From positions 124,001 to 188,000 of the forward strand of contig NZ_QDGA01000003.1 of the NCBI RefSeq assembly GCF_003347665.1: a stretch of 64,000 bases of DNA, in the 5' to 3' direction. The notes beneath the pieces are model-generated. The model worked only from the letters and a program-made list of their open reading frames with translations. It did not search any database and was not told where the DNA came from. The first letter of the stretch is position 1. Each line of letters starts with the position of its first letter. Position numbers and translations under genes: made by a program. Below, in pieces: positions 56,975 through 64,000 of the stretch. This DNA comes from Microvirga calopogonii (GTDB taxonomy: Bacteria > Pseudomonadota > Alphaproteobacteria > Rhizobiales > Beijerinckiaceae).

Positions 56975-58033
56975 ATGGCCGTTCGTAAGCTCGCGCCTGA
57001 AAACATGCAGCCCGAGAGCTTCGTTCTCTCCGCCGAGACCGAAGCTTTCGCGGACAAGGAAATCGCCAAGTATCCGCCCGGCCGGCAGGCTTCGGCCGTG
57101 ATCGCCCTCCTGACCAAGGCTCAGGAGCAGGCTGGTGGCTGGCTGCCCCGCAAGGCCATCGAGGCCGTCGCGGCCCGGCTCGACATGCCTGCCATCCGCG
57201 TGATGGAGGTGGCGACCTTCTACACGATGTTCAACCTGGAGCCGGTTGGAAAGTATTTCATCCAATTCTGCGGGACCACACCCTGCGTGCTGCGCGGCGC
57301 GAGCGACATCAGGAAGGTGCTGGAGCGCCGCGTCGGCGACCAGAACCATGTGACGGCTGACGGGACTTTCTCGTGGCTCGAGGTCGAGTGCCTGGGCGCC
57401 TGTTCGAACGCTCCCATGGTGCAGATCAACGACGACTACTATGAGGACCTGACCACCGAGAACTTCGAGAAGCTCCTCGACGATCTCGCCGCCGGTCGTC
57501 CCGTGAAGGTCGGCTCACAGGTCGGACGCAACCGCTCCGAGCCTTTCGAAGCTGTCAACACCCTTCAGGACCCCGCCCTCTACGATGGTTCCGTCGTGGG
57601 CGCTTGGCGCAAGCGCTTCGAAGAGCAAGCTAAGGTGGCCGAGACGGCCGAGCCCGCAGCCGCCATGGCGTCGATCCCTCAGGAGGTGAAGGCTGCCAAG
57701 CCGACGGCGGGTCGTCCGATCGAGAGCGATGCGGCCGATACGCCGGCCAAACGCGCGAAGGAAGGCGAGGCTCCGATCAATCCGGCCGATCAAAAGGAAG
57801 CCGCTGATCCGAGTAAGGCCACCAAGGGCGAGTCTCACACGGAGTCCGGTGCAAGACCCGCTCCTCAAAGCGGCAAGTCCTACGTGGCCTCGCCGAAGAA
57901 AGAGGGCGAAGCGGTGCCGAACAGTCCGACGACCCCGGTTGCCGGTACGCCGCCGTCGCAAGCCAAAACCCGCCGCGACGGCAGCGAGAGCAAGCCGGGC
58001 GTGGTCGTCGACAAAGACAACAAGTCGTCCTGA
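56975..58033 (+). CDS. nuoE: NADH-quinone oxidoreductase subunit E with a long C-terminal extension
   Basis: A 24-kDa-type subunit. The [2Fe-2S] N1a ligands are in FCGTTPCVLRGA and ECLGACSNAPMVQI, and VMEVATFYTMFNLEPVG precedes them. Residues about 215-352 extend beyond the usual end and are Ala/Lys/Pro/Glu-rich and probably disordered. 352 residues against about 160-220 for a minimal NuoE. GAGGAG upstream of the ATG at 56975. Confidence 0.95.
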   Translation: MAVRKLAPENMQPESFVLSAETEAFADKEIAKYPPGRQASAVIALLTKAQEQAGGWLPRKAIEAVAARLDMPAIRVMEVATFYTMFNLEPVGKYFIQFCGTTPCVLRGASDIRKVLERRVGDQNHVTADGTFSWLEVECLGACSNAPMVQINDDYYEDLTTENFEKLLDDLAAGRPVKVGSQVGRNRSEPFEAVNTLQDPALYDGSVVGAWRKRFEEQAKVAETAEPAAAMASIPQEVKAAKPTAGRPIESDAADTPAKRAKEGEAPINPADQKEAADPSKATKGESHTESGARPAPQSGKSYVASPKKEGEAVPNSPTTPVAGTPPSQAKTRRDGSESKPGVVVDKDNKSS

Positions 58034-58047
58034 TGGAGTGATCGGGA

Positions 58048-59349
58048 ATGCTTCAGGACAAAGATCGTATCTTCACCAATCTTTACGGCTTCCATTCGCC
58101 GGACCTCAAAGCTGCGCAGATGCGCGGCGCCTGGGACGGAACGAAATTCCTGCTCGAACAGGGCCGCGACTGGATCATCAATGAGATGAAGGCGTCGGGC
58201 CTGCGGGGCCGCGGCGGTGCAGGCTTCCCAACGGGCCTGAAATGGTCCTTCATGCCCAAGCAGTCGGACGGACGTCCGCACTACCTGGTCGTGAACGCGG
58301 ACGAGTCGGAGCCCGGGACCTGCAAGGACCGCGAGATCATGCGGAACGATCCGCATCTCCTCGTCGAGGGATGCCTCATCGCATCCTTCGCCATGGGGGC
58401 TCACGCGGCCTACATCTATATCCGCGGTGAATACGTGGCCGAGCGCCACGCGCTTCAGCGGGCGGTGGATGAGGCCTACGCGGCCAAGCTCATCGGCAAG
58501 GACAACATCCACGGCTATCCCTTCGACCTCTACGTCCATCACGGCGCAGGCGCCTACATCTGCGGCGAGGAGACGGCCCTCATCGAGAGCATGGAAGGCA
58601 AGAAGGGCATGCCGCGCCTGAAGCCTCCGTTCCCGGCCAATATGGGCCTTTACGGCTGCCCGACCACGGTCAACAACGTCGAGTCGATTGCCGTCGCCGG
58701 CACGATCCTGCGGCGCGGCGCCTCCTGGTTCTCCAGCATCGGCCGTCCCAACAACGTCGGCACGAAGCTCTTCTGCGTGTCGGGCCACGTCAACAAGCCC
58801 TGCAACGTGGAAGAGGCCATGGGCCTCACCTTCCGCGAACTGATCGACCGGCATTGCGGCGGCATCCGGGGCGGCTGGGACAACCTGCTTGGAGTCATCC
58901 CCGGCGGATCGTCCGTGCCGATCGTTCCGGCCCACGAGATCGCCGACGCCTACATGGATTTCGACACGCTGCGGAACCTGAAGTCGGGTCTCGGCACCGC
59001 CGCCGTGATCGTCATGGACAAGTCGACCGACATCGTCCGAGCCATTGCCCGCATCTCGTACTTCTACAAGCATGAGAGCTGCGGCCAGTGCACGCCGTGC
59101 CGCGAAGGCACGGGCTGGATGTGGCGCGTGCTCACCCGCATGGCAGAAGGCCGCGCCCAGAAGCGCGAAATCGACATGCTTCTCGAAGTTTCGACCCAGA
59201 TCGAAGGCCACACCATCTGCGCGCTCGGCGATGCGGCGGCTTGGCCGGTTCAGGGTCTGATCCGCCACTTCCGTCACGAGATCGAGAAGCGGATCGACGA
59301 TTACGCGGCAAACCCGCATTCCGAATCCGTCCTGATTGCGGCGGAGTGA
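58048..59349 (+). CDS. nuoF: NADH-quinone oxidoreductase subunit F
   Basis: A 433-residue 51-kDa subunit binding NADH, FMN and cluster N3. The Gly-rich [18 protein letters not shown] and [19 protein letters not shown] bind nucleotide and flavin. [15 protein letters not shown] plus a later Cys in [16 protein letters not shown] bind the cluster. Confidence 0.98.
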   Translation: MLQDKDRIFTNLYGFHSPDLKAAQMRGAWDGTKFLLEQGRDWIINEMKASGLRGRGGAGFPTGLKWSFMPKQSDGRPHYLVVNADESEPGTCKDREIMRNDPHLLVEGCLIASFAMGAHAAYIYIRGEYVAERHALQRAVDEAYAAKLIGKDNIHGYPFDLYVHHGAGAYICGEETALIESMEGKKGMPRLKPPFPANMGLYGCPTTVNNVESIAVAGTILRRGASWFSSIGRPNNVGTKLFCVSGHVNKPCNVEEAMGLTFRELIDRHCGGIRGGWDNLLGVIPGGSSVPIVPAHEIADAYMDFDTLRNLKSGLGTAAVIVMDKSTDIVRAIARISYFYKHESCGQCTPCREGTGWMWRVLTRMAEGRAQKREIDMLLEVSTQIEGHTICALGDAAAWPVQGLIRHFRHEIEKRIDDYAANPHSESVLIAAE

Positions 59350-59357
59350 GATTGAAG

Positions 59358-61436
59358 ATGGCGAAAATCATCGTTGATGGCGTCGAGGTCGACGTTCCCG
59401 CGGAATACACCCTGCTCCAGGCCGCCGAAGCGGCTGGTGCGGAAATTCCGCGCTTCTGCTACCACGAACGGCTTTCCATCGCCGGCAATTGCCGCATGTG
59501 CCTCGTCGAGGTGAAGGGTGCGCCGAAGCCGGTGGCGTCCTGCGCCTGGGGCGTGCGCGACTGCCGTCCGGGCCCGAACGGTGAGCCGCCGGAAATCTCG
59601 ACCAAGTCGCCGACCGTGAAGAAGGCGCGGGAAGGGGTGATGGAGTTCCTCCTCATCAATCACCCGCTCGACTGCCCGATCTGCGACCAGGGCGGCCAGT
59701 GTGACCTCCAGGACCAGGCCATGGCCTACGGCGTCGACACCAGCCGTTACCACGAGAACAAGCGGGCGGTGACCGACAAGTATCTCGGCCCGTTGGTCCG
59801 CACCTCCATGAACCGGTGCATTCACTGTACCCGTTGCGTACGCTTCTCCGCCGAAGTGGCCGGCGTGCCGGATCTCGGCGCGATCTGGCGCGGCGAGGAC
59901 ATGGAGATCACGAGCTATCTCGAGCGGGCCCTCGGCTCCGAGTTGCAGGCCAACGTGGCGGATCTCTGCCCGGTCGGCGCGCTCACCCATAAGCCCGAAG
60001 CATTCCATTACCGCCCCTGGGAGCTCACCAAGACCGATTCCGTCGACGTGATGGATGCGGTCGGCTCCTCGATCCGGGTCGATTCCCGCGGCCGTGAGGT
60101 CATGCGCATTCTGCCGCGCGTGAACGAGGCAGTGAACGAGGAGTGGATCACCGATAAGACGCGCCAGATCGTGGACGGTCTGCGCCTGCAGCGTCTCGAC
60201 CGCCCGTTTGTACGCGAGAACGGCCGCCTTCGCCCTGCCTCGTGGCAGGAGGCCTTTGCGACCATCGCCGGTCGCGTGAAGGGTGCAGACCCGAAGCGTA
60301 TCGGAGCCATTGTCGGCGATCTGGCCGCCGTCGAGGAGATGTACGCCCTGAAGCTCCTCATGGAGAGCCTCGGCGTCACCAACATCGACGCCCGGCAGGA
60401 CGGCACGGTGCTGACGCCGGTCTACGGGCGCGGCTCCTATCTCTTCAACACCACCATCACCGGAATCGAGGATGCGGACGCGATCCTGATCGTCGGAGCG
60501 AACCCGCGCATCGAGGCCTCTCTCGTCAACGTGCGTATCCGCAAGCGCTGGCGCATGGCCCCGCCGCCGATAGCGCTGATCGGCGAGCATGCCGACCTGA
60601 CCTATCCCTACGAATATCTCGGCGCAGGCCCTGACACGCTGGCCGATCTTGCCGGCGGTCGTCACACCTTCATCGAGAAGCTCCGCGGCGCCGAGCGTCC
60701 GTTGATTATCGTGGGGCAGGGCGCTCTCTCTCGTCCAGATGGTCTCGCCGTTCTTTCCGCGGTAGCGCAGCTTGCTCGCGATGTGGGTGCCGTGAAAGAC
60801 GGCTGGAACGGCTTCTCGGTGCTGCACACCGCCGCCTCCCGCGTCGGCGCGCTCGATCTTGGCCTCGTGCCGGGCGAGTGGGGCTTGGATGCGCGGACCA
60901 TGGCACAGGGCGAAGTGGATGTGCTGTTCAATCTCGGTGCTGACGAGATCGACATCGCGCCCGGCGCCTTCGTGATCTACCAGGGCACCCACGGCGACCG
61001 TGGCGCTCACCGCGCCGACGTGATCCTGCCGGGGGCGACCTATACCGAGAAGTCCGGGACCTACGTGAACACGGAGGGCCGGGTTCAGCTCGCCAACCGG
61101 GCGGCGTTCGCTCCGGGAGAAGCCCGTGAGGACTGGGCTATTCTGCGCGCCCTCTCGGACGTGCTGGGTCACCGCCTGCCCTTCGACTCGCTCAATGCCC
61201 TACGGGCGAAGCTCTATGCCCATTACCCGCACTTCGCCGCCATCGATACGGTGCAGGCGGCTGATGGGTTCGGCGCCGTTCAGGCACTGGCCGGTATTGG
61301 CGGCACTCCGGGCCGCGAGCCGTTCGTGAGCCCGGTAAAGGACTTCTATCTGACGAACCCGATTGCCCGCGCCTCCGGCGTCATGGCCGAGTGCTCCGCG
61401 CTCTCCCGTGAGCTGAAGCTCGAGGCGGCTGAGTAA
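59358..61436 (+). CDS. nuoG: NADH-quinone oxidoreductase subunit G
   Basis: A 692-residue 75-kDa subunit. The N-terminal ferredoxin-like part has CYHERLSIAGNCRMCLVEV and a later Cys for [2Fe-2S], HPLDCPICDQGGQCDLQD with a His ligand, and CIHCTRCVRF...CPVGALTHKP for [4Fe-4S] clusters. The rest is a molybdopterin-oxidoreductase-like domain without obvious cofactor sites. ATG at 59358, 8 bases after nuoF. The frame is open further upstream inside nuoF but is not used. Confidence 0.97.
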   Translation: MAKIIVDGVEVDVPAEYTLLQAAEAAGAEIPRFCYHERLSIAGNCRMCLVEVKGAPKPVASCAWGVRDCRPGPNGEPPEISTKSPTVKKAREGVMEFLLINHPLDCPICDQGGQCDLQDQAMAYGVDTSRYHENKRAVTDKYLGPLVRTSMNRCIHCTRCVRFSAEVAGVPDLGAIWRGEDMEITSYLERALGSELQANVADLCPVGALTHKPEAFHYRPWELTKTDSVDVMDAVGSSIRVDSRGREVMRILPRVNEAVNEEWITDKTRQIVDGLRLQRLDRPFVRENGRLRPASWQEAFATIAGRVKGADPKRIGAIVGDLAAVEEMYALKLLMESLGVTNIDARQDGTVLTPVYGRGSYLFNTTITGIEDADAILIVGANPRIEASLVNVRIRKRWRMAPPPIALIGEHADLTYPYEYLGAGPDTLADLAGGRHTFIEKLRGAERPLIIVGQGALSRPDGLAVLSAVAQLARDVGAVKDGWNGFSVLHTAASRVGALDLGLVPGEWGLDARTMAQGEVDVLFNLGADEIDIAPGAFVIYQGTHGDRGAHRADVILPGATYTEKSGTYVNTEGRVQLANRAAFAPGEAREDWAILRALSDVLGHRLPFDSLNALRAKLYAHYPHFAAIDTVQAADGFGAVQALAGIGGTPGREPFVSPVKDFYLTNPIARASGVMAECSALSRELKLEAAE

Positions 61437-61448
61437 GAGGAACGGATC

Positions 61449-62474
61449 ATGGAATTTGGGGACATCCTCCTCGCAGTCGCGATCATGCTGGGCAAGAGCC
61501 TGCTCATGCTGGTGGCGCTTCTCATCTTCATCGCCTACGCGCTCTATGCAGACCGCAAGGTCTGGGCGGCGGTCCAGCTTCGCCGCGGCCCGAACGTGGT
61601 CGGTCCCTGGGGCCTGCTCCAGTCCTTCGCCGACCTGTTGAAGTTCGTCCTGAAGGAACCGGTCATCCCAGCTCCGGCCAACAAGGGCATGTTCCTGCTG
61701 GCCCCACTGGTGATGTGCACCCTGTCGCTCGCTGCCTGGGCGGTCATCCCGCTGAATGCGGGCTGGGCGATCGCCGACATCAACGTCGGCATTCTCTACA
61801 TCTTCGCGATTTCGTCGCTTGGCGTTTACGGCGTCATCATGGGCGGCTGGGCTTCGAACTCGAAGTACCCGTTCCTCGGTGCGCTCCGCTCGGCGGCACA
61901 GATGGTGTCCTACGAGGTGTCCATCGGCTTCGTGATCGTGACCGTACTCATGTGCGCGGGGACGCTGAACCTGTCGGCCATCGTTGAATCGCAGAATACC
62001 CGCCTGGGCATCCTCGGCTGGTACTGGCTGCCGCTCTTCCCGATGTTCGTAGTGTTCTTCATCTCGGCCATGGCCGAGACGAACCGCCCGCCCTTCGACC
62101 TGCCGGAAGCCGAATCCGAGCTCGTGGCCGGCTACATGGTGGAATATTCCTCCACGCCGTATCTGCTCTTCATGCTCGGCGAGTACGTGGCTATCATGAC
62201 CATGTGCGCGCTCGGTACGATCCTGTTCCTTGGCGGCTGGCTGTCGCCGATCCCGTTCGCACCCTTCACCTGGGTGCCCGGCGTGATCTGGTTCGTGCTC
62301 AAGGCAAGCTTCCTCTTCATCCTCATCGCCATGGTGAAAGCCCTGGTGCCACGCTACCGCTACGATCAACTCATGCGTCTCGGTTGGAAGGTATTCCTTC
62401 CACTCTCCCTGGCGATGGTCGTGATCGTGGCAGCTGTCCTGATGGCGACCGGCAATGCGCCGGGCGTCCGCTAA
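61449..62474 (+). CDS. nuoH: NADH-quinone oxidoreductase subunit H
   Basis: A 341-residue membrane subunit with eight helices, linking the quinone site to the proton channels. It has [40 protein letters not shown] and [26 protein letters not shown]. Confidence 0.98.
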   Translation: MEFGDILLAVAIMLGKSLLMLVALLIFIAYALYADRKVWAAVQLRRGPNVVGPWGLLQSFADLLKFVLKEPVIPAPANKGMFLLAPLVMCTLSLAAWAVIPLNAGWAIADINVGILYIFAISSLGVYGVIMGGWASNSKYPFLGALRSAAQMVSYEVSIGFVIVTVLMCAGTLNLSAIVESQNTRLGILGWYWLPLFPMFVVFFISAMAETNRPPFDLPEAESELVAGYMVEYSSTPYLLFMLGEYVAIMTMCALGTILFLGGWLSPIPFAPFTWVPGVIWFVLKASFLFILIAMVKALVPRYRYDQLMRLGWKVFLPLSLAMVVIVAAVLMATGNAPGVR

Positions 62475-62486
62475 AGGAGATCGGCC

Positions 62487-62975
62487 ATGCAGCTCGACCG
62501 CATTGCCCAGTCCCTCCTGCTGAAGGAGTTCATTTCGGGTTTCATCTTGACGGTGAAGTACTTCTTCAAGCCGAAGGCCACTCTGAACTACCCCTTCGAA
62601 ATGGGCCATCGCGGACCCCGGTTCCGCGGTGAGCATGCCCTGCGCCGCTATCCCAACGGGGAAGAGCGCTGCATCGCCTGCAAGCTGTGCGAGGCTATCT
62701 GCCCGGCCCAGGCCATCACCATCGAAGCCGGCCCGCGCCGCAATGACGGCACCCGCCGTACGACGCGCTACGACATCGACATGGTGAAGTGCATCTATTG
62801 CGGCATGTGCCAGGAGGCCTGCCCGGTGGATGCCATCGTGGAAGGGCCCAACCTCGAGTTCTCCGTGGAGACCCGCGAGGAGCTGTATTACGACAAGGCC
62901 AAGCTTCTCGAGAACGGGGAGCGCTGGGAGCGGGAGATCGCGCGCAACATCGCGAAGACCGCGCCCTACCGGTAA
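62487..62975 (+). CDS. nuoI: NADH-quinone oxidoreductase subunit I
   Basis: A 162-residue 23-kDa subunit with two 4Cys ferredoxin motifs, [15 protein letters not shown] and [15 protein letters not shown], holding clusters N6a and N6b. GAGAT precedes the ATG 12 bases after nuoH. Confidence 0.98.
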   Translation: MQLDRIAQSLLLKEFISGFILTVKYFFKPKATLNYPFEMGHRGPRFRGEHALRRYPNGEERCIACKLCEAICPAQAITIEAGPRRNDGTRRTTRYDIDMVKCIYCGMCQEACPVDAIVEGPNLEFSVETREELYYDKAKLLENGERWEREIARNIAKTAPYR

Positions 62976-62980
62976 GCAAA

Positions 62981-63023
62981 GCATTTTTCGGTGAAGTGGA
63001 CCCTGATTCACTTCAGAAAATGC
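62981..63023. repeat. Class C palindromic repeat, copy 2, in the nuoI-nuoJ gap
   Basis: Outer GCATTTT (62981-62987) pairs with AAAATGC (63017-63023); inner TGAAGTG (62992-62998) pairs with CACTTCA (63009-63015). Double-palindrome architecture as at 591-635, different sequence. It begins 5 bases after the nuoI stop codon. Confidence 0.75.
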
Positions 63024-63200
63024 GTCAAGGAATTGGAGCTGACCCTGCGAAGTAGGGCAGCTCCGGGCTTCTTACCCGACAAGGGCAGGGGGCAAGCAGG
63101 TCCGGCGGGTTGTGCCCGTTGGATTCGGATTTTATAGACAGGCCACCGGGTTATCCGGGGCCACGTCGGAAGGGGCCGCCTTGGGCGGCTTGAGCTGAGC

Positions 63201-63815
63201 ATGACGGTTACCGCCGCCTTCTTCTATCTGTTCGCGACGATCACGATCGCCTCCGGCTTCATGGTGATTGCCTCCCGCAATCCCGTGCAGTCGGTGCTGT
63301 TTCTCATTCTGGCCTTCGTCAACGCGGCGGGCCTGTTCCTGATGATGGGAGCGGAGTTCCTCGCGATGATCCTGGTCATCGTCTATGTGGGCGCGGTCGC
63401 GGTGCTCTTCCTCTTCGTCGTGATGATGCTCGACGTCGATTTCGCAGCACTCCGCCAGGGCTTCCTCCAATACCTGCCCATCGGCGGGGTGATCGGGGTG
63501 ATCTTCCTGCTCGAGCTGATCCTGGTCGTCGGTGCCTATTCCATCGATCCCGGGCTCGTGCGCTCGCCGGCCGTTCCGATCCCTTCGCCCGAGGTCATGA
63601 CCAACACCGAGGCTCTCGGCCAGGTGCTATACACCCGATACTTCTACTTCTTCCAAGCCGCCGGCCTGATCCTGCTGGTCGCCATGATCGGCGCGATCGT
63701 GCTGACCCTGCGCGAGCGCGTCGGTGTCCGGCGCCAGGATATTTCCAGGCAGAACGCCAGGACGCAGGAAACCGCCGTCGAGGTGCGGAAGGTTCCCTTC
63801 CGCCAGGGCATCTGA
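63201..63815 (+). CDS. nuoJ: NADH-quinone oxidoreductase subunit J
   Basis: A 204-residue membrane subunit with five helices. It has [54 protein letters not shown], which carries the pi-bulge region of TM3. A 225-base gap with a class C repeat separates it from nuoI, the only large gap in the operon here. Confidence 0.97.
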   Translation: MTVTAAFFYLFATITIASGFMVIASRNPVQSVLFLILAFVNAAGLFLMMGAEFLAMILVIVYVGAVAVLFLFVVMMLDVDFAALRQGFLQYLPIGGVIGVIFLLELILVVGAYSIDPGLVRSPAVPIPSPEVMTNTEALGQVLYTRYFYFFQAAGLILLVAMIGAIVLTLRERVGVRRQDISRQNARTQETAVEVRKVPFRQGI

Positions 63816-63826
63816 GGAGGCACGCA

Positions 63827-64000
63827 ATGGTTATCGGACTGGGCCATTATCTCACCGTCGCCGCCGTGCTCTTCACGCTTGGGGTCTTCGGCATCTTCAT
63901 CAACCGGAAGAACGTGATCGTCATCCTGATGTCCATCGAGCTCATTCTGCTCGCAGTGAACATCAACATGGTCGCGTTCTCGACCCACCTGAACGACATC
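63827..64000 (+). CDS. nuoK: NADH-quinone oxidoreductase subunit K (partial, cut by window end)
   Basis: The first 58 codons are present: [21 protein letters not shown] and [30 protein letters not shown], including the conserved membrane Glu in [10 protein letters not shown] required for proton pumping. GAGGAGG upstream. It continues beyond the window. Confidence 0.97.
   Translation, partial: MVIGLGHYLTVAAVLFTLGVFGIFINRKNVIVILMSIELILLAVNINMVAFSTHLNDI

Noticed and set aside
61200-63011. 603-codon minus-strand frame across nuoG-nuoI
   Set aside because: Antisense to three conserved complex I genes.

Overview
The window is 64 kb of high-GC bacterial chromosome with typical alphaproteobacterial housekeeping gene order. 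The dnaB-alr-radA-cvpA-purF, rpsF-rpsR-rplI, pdxJ-acpS-lepB-rnc-era-recO-parC, nrdR-ribD-ribE-ribH-nusB-thiL, plsX-fabH-ihfA-merR and nuoA-K blocks, the CBP3-like cytochrome bc1 chaperone, Bpt, DUF2232 and DUF6163 proteins, and the abundant palindromic intergenic repeats point to Hyphomicrobiales (Rhizobiales), plausibly the Methylobacteriaceae/Microvirga or Bradyrhizobium neighbourhood. The genus is inference; no rRNA is present.

Left part (1-17 kb, mostly minus strand): a short HPF-like protein, a MHYT-PAS-GGDEF-EAL c-di-GMP protein, then a string read from right to left: rpsF-rpsR-DUF2232-rplI, dnaB-alr-radA, cvpA, purF, SDR. Between radA and cvpA sits an accessory patch (about 6.7-9.9 kb). 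It holds an NADP-dependent oxidoreductase, a cadherin/RTX calcium-binding protein with a type I secretion-like C-terminus, and a 98-residue protein made of four 16-residue repeats ending in a similar hydrophobic tail. This is the most unusual content of the window.

Middle (17-36 kb): pdxJ-acpS-lepB-rnc-era, interrupted before recO-parC by a class III cyclase/TPR protein and a proline-rich OmpA-family protein. Then come a GST, wrbA, bpt, an operon of an unusual LivH-like permease plus threonine ammonia-lyase plus RDD protein, and hemB.

Right (35-64 kb): a 3-hydroxyisobutyryl-CoA hydrolase-like gene, a DUF6163 membrane protein, an L,D-transpeptidase, glyA, the nrdR/riboflavin/nusB/thiL/MFS run, a K+-independent H+-pyrophosphatase, bamE, a bc1 chaperone, DUF177, plsX-fabH-ihfA-merR, tRNA-Asp, and the complex I operon nuoA to nuoK (nuoK cut by the window end).

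Intergenic spaces repeatedly carry four classes of palindromic elements, called here A to D. Several clear hairpin terminators are visible. No transposase, integrase, CRISPR array, rRNA or replication origin was recognised.
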